Positions 1 to 5,726 of a DNA stretch of 6,968 nt are shown piece after piece. The stretch is taken from contig JAJYEK010000126.1 of NCBI GenBank assembly GCA_021785795.1, positions 1 through 6,968 of the forward strand, in the 5' to 3' direction. The position numbers and the translations under genes are program-made. Positions within the stretch are counted from its first letter, which is position 1. Each line of letters opens with the position of its first letter. The notes below the pieces were generated by a model. That model saw nothing but the letters and a program-made list of their open reading frames with translations. It made no database searches and was not told the origin of the DNA. The stretch is from Pseudomonadota bacterium. GTDB taxonomy: Bacteria > Pseudomonadota > Gammaproteobacteria > Acidiferrobacterales > UBA6901.

Positions 1-304
1 AGCCGGTCATCTCTTTCATTCCGAGAATGATGTAGCGCGCAACGGCTACCATAGCAATATAGAGGGTGTAGCGCAGGGGCAATTTGCCACTGGAGAAGTA
101 CAGACCGACCATGGTGATGACCTCCAGGTAGATGAACAGAAGTAGAATATCCTTCAAAGAGACCGTACCGTCTGCCATCACCCGCCTTATTTCGAAGCCG
201 ATTGCGACCAGCGTCCCGATGACTATGAGCAACAGCCCCAGCCATTCGATCAGGCGCAAGGTTATCATTACCGACCTGTCCAATTTTCCTTCCGTATGTC
301 TCAT
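1..304 (-). CDS. psiE: PsiE-family membrane protein, C-terminus beyond window
   Basis: Reading the minus strand from an ATG at 304 gives 101 codons that run off the left edge without a stop. The product has a short charged N-terminus (MRHTEGKLDR), then hydrophobic segments at about residues 12-38, 50-71 and 80-95. The blocks LLLFIYLEVITMVGLYF, LPLRYTLYIAMVAVARY and ILGMKEM match what I know of the phosphate-starvation-inducible PsiE family, small inner-membrane proteins of about 135 residues whose molecular role is poorly defined; roughly 35 residues should lie outside the window. The start is well supported: GGAGGAG sits six bases upstream of the ATG. It lies 90 bases downstream of the thioredoxin-TPR gene on the same strand, so it is either the last operon member or separately transcribed. 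No clear promoter was identified. The family call is from motif recognition; phosphate regulation is not shown here. Confidence 0.85.
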   Translation of the reverse strand, partial: MRHTEGKLDRSVMITLRLIEWLGLLLIVIGTLVAIGFEIRRVMADGTVSLKDILLLFIYLEVITMVGLYFSSGKLPLRYTLYIAMVAVARYIILGMKEMTG

Positions 305-338
305 CCGTTCTCCTCCCACGAAATCTAACTTCTGCGTC

Positions 339-358
339 ACGGCCGGCATGCGGGCCGT
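339..358. repeat. Imperfect 20-base palindrome in the cnoX-psiE gap
   Basis: ACGGCC (339-344) and GGCCGT (353-358) are perfect complements flanking a central GCATGC, with one mismatched pair (G345/G352). The palindrome lies in the 90-base gap before psiE, about 35 bases upstream of its start codon. No T-run follows on either strand, so it does not look like a simple terminator. It could be an operator or a processing hairpin, or chance in GC-rich DNA. Confidence 0.35.
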
Positions 359-394
359 TCCTGCGACACGCTACAACCTTCCCCGGCGCGCACA

Positions 395-1252
395 TCAATC
401 CATGAACTCCGACGCGCGCCTGCGGTACCGGAAGAGCAGCTCGCTGTCGCATGCAAGAATCTGAAACACGGCCAGCAGCCCCGTGCGTGCGGCATGACAG
501 CCGCGGTCGCGGCGCAGGATCTCGATCAGATCGTCCATGGCTCCGGCATAATCGTCCTCAACAAGCTTCAGCGCACTCAGCTTGAACCGGAGTTCGATGT
601 CTTCCGGGTGCGCACGAAGATCCTGCTCCAGCACTTCCCGTGCCGGCGCCTCGGCGGCGGCACGCAGAAACCCGATATGTGCACGCAACGTGGCGATCTG
701 CGGATCCTTCCCGGCCGCTTCCGGCAACGCGTGCAGCACCGCTTCGGCCTGAGCCGGCCGGTTCTCAAGGATCAGAAGCTTGGCAAGGTCGGCCGCGATA
801 CGCGCGTTCTGCGGGTCGGTCATCGCCGCCTGGGTCAGCAGAGTCAGCGCGCGATCCACGTTGCCTGCGCTATGCTCGGCGACCGCCGAAACATGCAAGG
901 CACCGGATTCGCGGACAAGGTGGCGTTCGATAACGGTTCGGAACTCGCCTTCCGCCAAGGCACCGTGAATGGTGTCGACAATCTTCCCGTGGCGAAACAT
1001 CTTGACGGTTGGCACGCTAAAGATACCGTGCCCGCGAGCAAAAGACCCATGCTCGTCGGTGTTGACGGTGACCAGCAAAAATCGGCCACCGTACGCGGTC
1101 GCAAGACCGACAAGCCGGGGCATGAGGATCATGCACGGACCAGCCCGGGGCGACCAGTAATTTACCATCACCGGGCCCCGGTCGGAATTTTCCAGCACCA
1201 GCGCCCCAAAATTGTCGGGCGTGGCCCTGAAGACGTGATCGAATCCAGCCAT
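395..1252 (-). CDS. cnoX: CnoX/YbbN-like thioredoxin-TPR co-chaperone with AGPC motif
   Basis: The protein has 285 residues, close to the usual length of the CnoX (YbbN) family. These proteins hold unfolding clients during oxidative stress and pass them to chaperones. Residues 5-112 form a thioredoxin fold: VMVNYWSPRAGPC (28-40) aligns with the thioredoxin active-site strand and SVPT carries the cis-proline (Pro81). Residues about 120-285 are helical and alanine/leucine rich, fitting degenerate TPR repeats (for example LTLLTQAAMTDPQNARIAAD). The redox motif is AGPC: the first cysteine is alanine (codon GCT) and only Cys40 remains, so classical disulfide reductase activity is not expected. E. 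coli CnoX likewise lacks the first cysteine, from memory SQHC. The ATG at 1252 has only a weak GAGGCG-like upstream site, and murI ends 29 bases upstream, so translation is probably coupled to operon transcription. A general thioredoxin-like tethering protein is the alternative. Confidence 0.85.
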   Translation of the reverse strand: MAGFDHVFRATPDNFGALVLENSDRGPVMVNYWSPRAGPCMILMPRLVGLATAYGGRFLLVTVNTDEHGSFARGHGIFSVPTVKMFRHGKIVDTIHGALAEGEFRTVIERHLVRESGALHVSAVAEHSAGNVDRALTLLTQAAMTDPQNARIAADLAKLLILENRPAQAEAVLHALPEAAGKDPQIATLRAHIGFLRAAAEAPAREVLEQDLRAHPEDIELRFKLSALKLVEDDYAGAMDDLIEILRRDRGCHAARTGLLAVFQILACDSELLFRYRRRASEFMD

Positions 1253-1281
1253 GGCAGGGGCGCCTCGACGCCTCGCACAAC

Positions 1282-2088
1282 TTACATCTGTACTATATGC
1301 ACGTTTTCCAGCGCGCGGCCCAGAAAACGTCCCCCTACTTCCTGAAATCGCTGTGGCACATCAGTGACGAAGAAATGGTAATCCGGCACACCGGTCTGCG
1401 GATTCGCGAGTTGCTCCGCCTCGAGCAGCTCTGCGGTTTGTCTGGCGATCGCTTCGGCCGAATCGACAAGGCGTACGTCCGCACCCACGACTTCACGCAG
1501 CAAGGGTTTGAGCAGGGGGTAGTGCGTGCAGCCCAGCACGAGGGTGTCAATAGCCTCGCGACATAGCGGCCGGAGGTACTCCTCGGCGGTGATGCGCGTG
1601 ACGACGTGATCCAGCCAGCCCTCTTCCACAAGCGGCACGAACAACGGACAGGCACGGGACCGTATCTGGATCGACGCATCGTAACGCCGGATCGCCTGAT
1701 CATAGGCTCCGCTCGCGACCGTCGCCAGGGTGCCGATCACGCCAACGCGCCGGCTGCGCGTTTCCAGGGCCGCGCCACGCGCGCCCGATTCGATAACGTC
1801 CAGTACCGGTACCGAAGAAAGCCCACGGATAACTTGAGAGGCGACTGCCGCCATCGTGTTGCAGGCGACAATCAGGATTTTCACTCGCTTTTCCAGCAGG
1901 AATTCCACGATCTGGGTGGCGAACCGGGCGATAGTCTCTTCCGACTTGACGCCATATGGAACCCGTGCCGTATCGCCGAAGTAGTAAATGTTCTCGCGCG
2001 GCAGCTGCCGGCGCAGCGCATGCACGACGGTCAGCCCCCCGACGCCGGAATCGAAAACACCGATGGGGTATTCGGGAAGAGATGCCAC
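1282..2088 (-). CDS. murI: Glutamate racemase MurI
   Basis: The enzyme interconverts L- and D-glutamate in the cytoplasm, supplying D-glutamate for peptidoglycan precursors without a cofactor. The 268-residue product has the family landmarks in order: IGVFDSGVGGLTV (9-21, with Asp13 and Ser14), YFGDTARVPYG (36-46), ACNT with catalytic Cys76, GVIGT (116-120), and LGCTHYPLL with the second catalytic Cys187 next to His189. Length and all these residues are normal, so it should be active. The start codon is GTG at 2088-2086, preceded by AAGG five bases upstream; the next residues (ASLPEYPIGVFDSG) put the conserved strand at the expected distance from the N-terminus. It sits 23 bases downstream of the SemiSWEET gene and 29 bases upstream of the thioredoxin-TPR gene, all on one strand, implying cotranscription. 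Confidence 0.97.
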   Translation of the reverse strand: MASLPEYPIGVFDSGVGGLTVVHALRRQLPRENIYYFGDTARVPYGVKSEETIARFATQIVEFLLEKRVKILIVACNTMAAVASQVIRGLSSVPVLDVIESGARGAALETRSRRVGVIGTLATVASGAYDQAIRRYDASIQIRSRACPLFVPLVEEGWLDHVVTRITAEEYLRPLCREAIDTLVLGCTHYPLLKPLLREVVGADVRLVDSAEAIARQTAELLEAEQLANPQTGVPDYHFFVTDVPQRFQEVGGRFLGRALENVHIVQM

Positions 2089-2111
2089 GGTTGCCTTGTC
2101 GGGCTGTGGGG

Positions 2112-2366
2112 TTACTTGTATTTTATCTTAAACACGAGAATCGTCACTGCTAGGACGAACGTGATCGTGTTGGCGATAATCACCGGAACCGAACCGATCC
2201 CGATTCCGTAGACAATCCACAAAAACACACCGGCGGCAAAGAGCGTGAACATGCCGAGCGATATGTCCCCGGCAGACCTTGTCTTCCAGGTCTTGATTGC
2301 CTGCGGAAGAAAGGCGACGGTAGTCAGGGTGCCGGCCAAGGACCCGAAAACATTGGCAAATTCCAT
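2112..2366 (-). CDS. SemiSWEET-type PQ-loop sugar transporter
   Basis: The product is an 84-residue, three-helix membrane protein of the MtN3/saliva (SWEET) class. Bacterial SemiSWEETs dimerise in the inner membrane to form a small-sugar carrier. Visible features are helix 1 ending in the hallmark AFLPQ (Pro21-Gln22), the linker KTRSAGDISLGMF, helix 2 with Trp50 (FLWIVYG) and helix 3 with Asn66 (VIIANTITF). Trp and Asn 16 residues apart is the spacing I recall for the sugar-pocket pair of characterised SemiSWEETs. The frame can be opened seven codons earlier from a TTG at 2387, but I prefer the ATG at 2366: it gives the usual family length, and a promoter-like TATAAG at 2401-2406 would place transcription start only a few bases before the TTG. 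Neither start has a strong ribosome binding site. Substrate is unknown, and no sugar-utilisation gene is adjacent. Confidence 0.88.
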   Translation of the reverse strand: MEFANVFGSLAGTLTTVAFLPQAIKTWKTRSAGDISLGMFTLFAAGVFLWIVYGIGIGSVPVIIANTITFVLAVTILVFKIKYK

Positions 2367-2400
2367 GCGGTTTCGTCGAATCGGCAAGGTCGGGAAAGGT

Positions 2401-2439
2401 CTTATACGCCGAAAGCCGGCTCAGTAACAGGGGCCTGTT
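2401..2439 (-). promoter_or_regulatory. Possible promoter of the SemiSWEET-murI-cnoX operon
   Basis: On the minus strand TATAAG (2406-2401) resembles a sigma-70 -10 box, 34 bases upstream of the preferred ATG at 2366. The -35 position reads only weakly (TGTTAC or nearby). An inverted repeat, AACAGG (2426-2431) and CCTGTT (2434-2439) with a two-base centre, overlaps that -35 position and could be an operator. This is pattern matching only. Confidence 0.35.
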
Positions 2440-2889
2440 CCGATCGGCGGCCGAATCTGCCAAAACGGCCCGGTAGACGACAGGCTCCGGCATCGCCAGG
2501 GACCGATTCCGCTTCCGGCAAACGGGGCGACGCGAATTCCCTCTCGGTTACGCCGACACCACGAGCCCTGTCCGCCGACCACAGCTGAAAAATCGGGCAG
2601 GTCCGCAGGCCGGACACCCGGTCAACCCGCCCGGTAACTGACCTGAGGGCCCGGCCGGATCCGCAGGACCCAACAACGTCCACCGCCAGCGCCGTGATCG
2701 GCCCTGTCCGTCAGCATGAACAGCTTGATCGCAATGCCAGTCCGGACCAAATGCCGCCGGCTGAAGGCTGGTCGCCGCTCGCTACCAACGTGCATGCACT
2801 CCGGCCGCCGGTCGTCCGCGTACCGGTGGCCGGCGTATCCGTCCCGAGGCAGGCGGCCCATGCCACTCGACCTCGGGGCAGAAAGACCG
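2440..2889. other. About 450 bases with no convincing gene
   Basis: This GC-rich stretch lies between the SemiSWEET promoter region and the end of the SOD-like gene. No reading frame here gives recognisable protein motifs. The best candidate is a minus-strand frame from an ATG at 2861 to a stop at 2622 (79 residues, about one in five arginine), with GAGG nine bases upstream and fairly high GC in third positions; I do not recognise it and think it is more likely chance or a decayed remnant. A 7-base stem, CCCGAGG (2843-2849) with CCTCGGG (2871-2877), lies just past the end of the SOD-like gene on the minus strand but lacks a T-run, so it is at best a weak or Rho-assisted transcription end. Confidence 0.5.
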
Positions 2890-3297
2890 CTATTTTTGGA
2901 CAGCAATATCGCCGCAGGAAACGTAGTGCTTGATTTCTTTGAAGCTCCTGTGAACATTGATCGCATACTTTCCGTGCAGAAGGCTGTCCAGCGAAACAGG
3001 AACTACCGTAACGGATCTGCCCCCCTTGACCGGTTTCAGTTTCCAGGCCGGCATTGGATTGAGCTTGTTGCACGTGCCTTCGTGGATATGTGCGGGCTGT
3101 GCAATTCCTTTGGGCGCATGCCCAACCTCAACGAACACTCTCGTCTTGGCGCCTTCGGCCGTGAGAATCGCCTTGCCGTTTTCGCGCGACCCGTTCTGCG
3201 CGTGCAACGCAATCGTTATGCGATGCACAGCGCCGAACGCCACCACCGGCGCGCCAATCAATCCGACAATTAGAGTCCCGATAATCAATGAACGCAT
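2890..3297 (-). CDS. Small exported protein with Cu/Zn-SOD-like (CHRD-like) pattern
   Basis: The product has 135 residues. Residues 1-23 form a clear signal peptide (hydrophobic IIGTLIVGLIGAPVVAFGA with a likely cut after Ala23), so the mature protein of about 112 residues is periplasmic or secreted. Three signatures sit in the order found in Cu/Zn superoxide dismutase: PAHIHEGTC with His70 and His72 followed by Cys76, INVH with His116, and near the C-terminus CGDI with Cys128, recalling the SOD terminal CGVI whose cysteine pairs with the one after the HxH. The bridging histidine and zinc-site ligands of true SODs are not apparent, so catalysis by the standard mechanism is doubtful. A CHRD-like or copper-only SOD-like binding domain is a fair guess. 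The ATG at 3297 has AAAGGA about seven bases upstream. It is likely a single-gene unit, with over 500 bases to the next gene downstream. Confidence 0.75.
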   Translation of the reverse strand: MRSLIIGTLIVGLIGAPVVAFGAVHRITIALHAQNGSRENGKAILTAEGAKTRVFVEVGHAPKGIAQPAHIHEGTCNKLNPMPAWKLKPVKGGRSVTVVPVSLDSLLHGKYAINVHRSFKEIKHYVSCGDIAVQK

Positions 3298-3385
3298 ATT
3301 GTTGTTCCTTTGCTTAAAGTGGAAAGGGGAGTCCAGATTCTTGAATCGAAGAGAAAGACCTACCGCCGCAGTAAACTATCATCAT

Positions 3386-3619
3386 TCAATCTGGTGACGC
3401 AAGCAGGGAAGCTGCCAGTTTAGGTCTATCCAGATCCTGAAGTGGCGCCACTTCAGGATCTGCCTTTTTCTCATGTGCATCCGCCACGGTCTGGCCCCGG
3501 ACCGCAGCCGCAGGCCAGATGTGATAACCGTTCCTGTCCGGCAGGAACGGGTCCATCGTTGCGCCGACACCGCATGTCCAAGGGACGACCGAGATTCCGG
3601 GCACCGCCACAGCAGACAA
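3386..3619 (-). CDS. Possible 77-residue hypothetical protein, TTG start
   Basis: I do not recognise this protein. The frame runs from a TTG at 3619 to a TGA at 3386 and reads like real protein: GISVVPWTCGVGATMDPFLP, then DRNGYHIWPAAAVRG, then a charged tail (ADAHEKKADPEVAPLQDLDRP). Third codon positions are mostly G or C, like its neighbours, while the overlapping frame from the ATG at 3624 is rich in arginine, cysteine and tryptophan, as shadows usually are. There is no signal peptide or membrane segment. Against it are the rare start, the lack of a strong ribosome binding site, an in-frame stop shortly upstream at 3664-3662, and the 32-base palindrome inside its 3' part. It may be the surviving C-terminal piece of a broken gene. 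An internal ATG at its residue 22 is an alternative start. Confidence 0.3.
   Translation of the reverse strand: MSAVAVPGISVVPWTCGVGATMDPFLPDRNGYHIWPAAAVRGQTVADAHEKKADPEVAPLQDLDRPKLAASLLASPD
3431..3469 (+). terminator. 32-base perfect palindrome followed by T5
   Basis: CAGATCCTGAAGTGGC (3431-3446) is followed directly by its exact reverse complement (3447-3462), then CC and five Ts (3465-3469). As RNA on the plus strand this gives a hairpin of about 14 base pairs with a GGCGCC tip and a U-run, the form of a Rho-independent terminator; the minus strand has no T-run after the stem. No plus-strand gene lies just upstream, so it would end either an unannotated small transcript or antisense reading from around the SOD-like gene start. 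A protein-binding or recombination site is the alternative. Confidence 0.55.
3528..3550. repeat. Hairpin with 9-base-pair perfect stem
   Basis: CCGTTCCTG (3528-3536) pairs perfectly with CAGGAACGG (3542-3550) across a five-base loop (TCCGG). No T-run follows on either strand. It falls within the possible short frame at 3386-3619, where it encodes part of DPFLPDRNG, so codon constraint may coexist with it. Just before it on the plus strand a weaker pair, TCTGGCC and GGCCAGA (about 3490-3519), may stack as a second hairpin. Confidence 0.45.
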
Positions 3620-3718
3620 TTCATCCCGATCTTTCCATAAACCTCTACCGGCTACGACGGTTCACGATCGAACACATGGCTGGATGGGCGGTCAGTGAAA
3701 TCTGCTTGTGCAAAAACA

Positions 3719-3812
3719 GGTGCCAAAAAAAACACCGGGATCGTTCTGCACCACGCACCGGGGGTTGAGACCACCTCTGATGGTCGCATCCGGTGTGACG
3801 CGATCCAGCACC
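3719..3812 (-). ncRNA. Nested four-stem structure ending in T8; RNA or terminator candidate
   Basis: Four complementary segments nest in order: GGTGC (3719-3723) with GCACC (3808-3812), GGATCG (3738-3743) with CGATCC (3801-3806), CACCGG (3756-3761) with CCGGTG (3790-3795), and GACCA (3769-3773) with TGGTC (3781-3785), closing on a seven-base loop. On the minus strand the three inner stems are followed by a run of eight Ts (3732-3725), as in an intrinsic terminator. An RNA from around 3980 ending near 3725 would be about 250 bases. The internal bulges are large for a simple terminator, so a structured RNA is possible. No promoter was found for it. I cannot match it to a known RNA family. Confidence 0.35.
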
Positions 3813-3982
3813 AGCAGACCGAATCTTCTGCGCAGACGTATCCGGGGCTTCACGCATACCCGCGCGGGCTTCGTGTCGGACGCCGAAAACCGCTCGTCGG
3901 AAATGGCGCCTGGGCGAACGCCAAGAACCGATAGGGTTCTCACACGCCGGTGGTTGCGTTCATCACAAAGACACATCGGCGA

Positions 3983-3988
3983 TATAAT
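3983..3988 (+). promoter_or_regulatory. Consensus -10 box (TATAAT) of the sensor gene
   Basis: TATAAT lies 50 bases upstream of the ATG at 4038, matching the sigma-70 -10 consensus exactly. The -35 position at optimal spacing (3960-3965, TCATCA) is poor, and there is no extended TGn motif, so the promoter may need an activator. Transcription would start near 3995, giving a leader of about 43 bases. Confidence 0.55.
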
Positions 3989-4037
3989 CTTGGCCTGCTG
4001 GAACTCTACGACAGCAAAGCAATCTCAGGTAACAGCT

Positions 4038-5009
4038 ATGACAACACTGCAACAGACCATCCTCGAAAAAAAGGCCGCGCTTGCGGAGATCGTCAGCGCC
4101 CCATTCGCGCGCGTGGCGGAACAGGTTGCCGAGATCTGGCCAGACGCGGATATGATCGACGAACGGTTGCGCGAAGGCTTGCCGTCATTGCCCAATTGTC
4201 ATTTGTTGTATGCCTGGGACGTGCATGGCATCGAACTTTCCTCCATGGTGCGGGCATCCGGACCAGATCCTTCGTGGCGCGGCCGCGATCTGTCGGACCG
4301 CCCCTATCTGAAGAATCATCTGCCTTTCAAGGGAGTAATGCTTTCGTCCGTCTATCTATCCAAATACACCTTCGAATACTGTCTCACGGTGTTGCAGGCG
4401 GTGCGCCGTGACAACCAGCTGCTCGGTTTCATCGCCGCTGACTTTTCGGTCAACGATCTGCTTCGCAATACCAAGCTCTCCGTGCCAAACAAGGTGCACT
4501 GGCAGCAGTTTCGGGGGGATCCGTCGGTGCGCGGGACGGTTTTCATGCAGACACGCACGCCCAGCGTTTTCGACAAGTACGCCAACGAGACGATCGAAGG
4601 TATCGTCGTACTGATGCGGGAATACGGCGTATTCCACAGCAAGATCCACTTCTCGAGCGGACGTTGCTCTCTGTGGTTTCTGGACGATCCCTATAGCTAT
4701 CGCCTGCACAGCGTCGACGAGATCATCGATCCGGAGATGCGTCTCGCCTATCCGAAACGTCGCTATGCGGAGAATGCCAAGACTCGGGAAGGAGATATCA
4801 TCCGGGTTCTGGAGCAATTCAAGGCGCTGCGGTTTCTGGATGAAACGATTTACCTGCGCTCCGGGTCACTCAATGTAATGAACGACATAGTGGGCCTGAC
4901 CTTCTCCTGCGACGGTTCGCACTACATGGCGGTCGAGGAATTTCTCGACCGCGAACTTAACTTCTGGATCGATGGAAGGACACCCACGGGGCAGGCCGTG
5001 GCCACCTGA
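4038..5009 (+). CDS. Soluble PDC/Cache-like sensor domain protein
   Basis: The product has 323 residues with no signal peptide or membrane helix, so it appears cytoplasmic. Residues about 54-145 look like a Cache/PDC-type ligand-binding fold: LLYAWDVHGIELSSMV (57-71), the characteristic GRDLSDRPYL (82-91), SSVYLSKYTFEYCLTVLQAV (103-122) and LLGFIAADFSV (128-138). Residues 165-313 form a second, unrecognised region containing WFLDDPYSYRLHSVDEIIDP and a C-terminal EEFLDRELNFWID. No kinase, cyclase, methyl-accepting or DNA-binding output domain is visible. Cache domains usually sit outside the membrane, so a soluble stand-alone version is unusual; it may signal through a partner. The frame stays open upstream to 3708, but I chose the ATG at 4038 because CAGGT lies about nine bases upstream, a TATAAT box precedes it, and upstream residues are arginine-rich and non-protein-like. 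It is transcribed towards the carbonic anhydrase gene, with 69 bases between their stops. Ligand unknown. Confidence 0.8.
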   Translation: MTTLQQTILEKKAALAEIVSAPFARVAEQVAEIWPDADMIDERLREGLPSLPNCHLLYAWDVHGIELSSMVRASGPDPSWRGRDLSDRPYLKNHLPFKGVMLSSVYLSKYTFEYCLTVLQAVRRDNQLLGFIAADFSVNDLLRNTKLSVPNKVHWQQFRGDPSVRGTVFMQTRTPSVFDKYANETIEGIVVLMREYGVFHSKIHFSSGRCSLWFLDDPYSYRLHSVDEIIDPEMRLAYPKRRYAENAKTREGDIIRVLEQFKALRFLDETIYLRSGSLNVMNDIVGLTFSCDGSHYMAVEEFLDRELNFWIDGRTPTGQAVAT

Positions 5010-5078
5010 CATCGGGGGCCGAATAGCAGAGCGTCGATTGGCAACGGTCGTTGGGTGCGCCGCCAAAGAGTGTCGTCG
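5010..5078. other. Convergent gap between sensor and carbonic anhydrase genes
   Basis: These 69 bases separate two convergent stop codons. I see no strong stem with a T-run on either strand, so termination here is probably Rho-dependent or relies on weak structure. Confidence 0.5.
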
Positions 5079-5726
5079 CTACAGATGCGCCACGGTCACT
5101 TCGAACGCATTGGTGGCTGAAGAATGGCACAGCAGCTCCCCGCGTTCCAGGTCGAAATACCACCCATGCAGCGTCAGCCTCCCGGCAGAGACCGCTTCGC
5201 GCACGAATGGAAACCCCATCAGATTATGAAGGGAAATCCGAATCGCAGCCTGCTCGCAGGCACGATCGCGCGCCTCGGTGGCCACATCGGGAAATGCCGC
5301 CCGCACTTCGTTCCGGGCTTCCTCCACGATTGACATCCAGGGTGCGATGAACCCGGACGGAATGGACTGTTCCGGGACCTCTTCGAGAAGCGCGCGAATC
5401 CCGCCGCAGCGTGCATGCCCCATCACGATCAACTGGCTCACACGCAGCACGCTTACGGCGAACTCAAGCGCCGCACTCGTACCGTGATAGCCACCGCCCA
5501 CCTCGCATGGCGGCACTAGGTTCGCGACATTTCGCACCACGAACAAGTCCCCCGGGTCGCTGTCGGTGATGATCACCGGGTCGACCCGGGAATCGCAGCA
5601 GGCCACGATCATGACTTTGGGCGACTGGCCCTGGCGGGTGAGGCGTTCATATAGTGCGCGGTCTTCCGAAAAATAGCGTTTCTGGAAGCGCCGGAATCCG
5701 CTGATCAGCTCGTTGACTTCTTTCAT
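5079..5726 (-). CDS. Beta-class carbonic anhydrase
   Basis: This zinc enzyme interconverts CO2 and bicarbonate in the cytoplasm, supplying bicarbonate for carboxylations. From the ATG at 5726 the protein has 215 residues, the normal beta-class length. Zinc and catalytic motifs are intact: CCDSR (43-47), where Cys43 is the zinc ligand and Asp45/Arg47 the conserved dyad, and GHARCGG (103-109) with zinc ligands His104 and Cys107. DLFVVRNVANLVPP (60-73) and GYHGTSAALEFAV (79-91) are also typical. The frame stays open upstream to 5876, but that 50-residue extension (SRRGCGTGLGRPTVPRLPRT and so on) is arginine-rich and unlike the family, so I start at MKEVNELISGF, which matches usual beta-CA N-termini. 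The upstream site is only a loose GAGAG. It lies 188 bases downstream of the aminotransferase on the same strand, and is likely separately transcribed. Possible names are can or cynT; the sequence does not choose. Confidence 0.95.
   Translation of the reverse strand: MKEVNELISGFRRFQKRYFSEDRALYERLTRQGQSPKVMIVACCDSRVDPVIITDSDPGDLFVVRNVANLVPPCEVGGGYHGTSAALEFAVSVLRVSQLIVMGHARCGGIRALLEEVPEQSIPSGFIAPWMSIVEEARNEVRAAFPDVATEARDRACEQAAIRISLHNLMGFPFVREAVSAGRLTLHGWYFDLERGELLCHSSATNAFEVTVAHL

Larger units (their letters stand above)
3298..4037. other. 740-base structured stretch without a firm gene
   Basis: This region separates the SOD-like gene from the sensor gene, which are divergently transcribed. 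It must hold both promoters, but only the plus-strand -10 box (3983-3988) is clear. It is unusually dense in inverted repeats: a 32-base perfect palindrome (3431-3462), a 9-base-pair hairpin (3528-3550), a nested four-stem array (3719-3812), and short palindromes at 3827-3836, 3859-3868 and 3924-3940. One plausible short minus-strand frame is listed separately (3386-3619). Another minus-strand frame, 3692-3976 (94 codons), has no recognisable motif and coincides with the nested stems. Possible explanations are structured RNA, a decayed mobile element or a degraded gene pair; the sequence alone does not decide. Confidence 0.5.

Noticed and set aside
494..1345. Long plus-strand open frame of 283 codons
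   Set aside because: It lies antisense to the thioredoxin-TPR gene, which has clear domain motifs. The plus-strand product is arginine- and histidine-rich with no recognisable domain.
1606..2211. Plus-strand open frame of 201 codons
   Set aside because: It is antisense to murI, whose catalytic motifs are complete; the plus-strand product shows no protein-like blocks.
2402..2683. Minus-strand frame of 93 codons upstream of the SemiSWEET gene
   Set aside because: Arginine- and glycine-rich with no motif, and it runs through the likely promoter of the operon.
3692..3976. Minus-strand frame of 94 codons as a gene or transposase remnant
   Set aside because: No transposase motif (DDE residues or helix-turn-helix), no terminal repeats or target duplications seen, and it coincides with the inverted-repeat array. 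Not listed as a CDS.
3708..4037. 110-codon N-terminal extension of the sensor protein
   Set aside because: The extension is rich in Arg, Ser and Thr, lies upstream of the TATAAT box, and overlaps the nested stems; the ATG at 4038 has better start signals.
3298..4037. CRISPR array or integron attC site
   Set aside because: There are no regularly spaced direct repeats, and I saw no attC core-site consensus at the ends of the inverted repeats.
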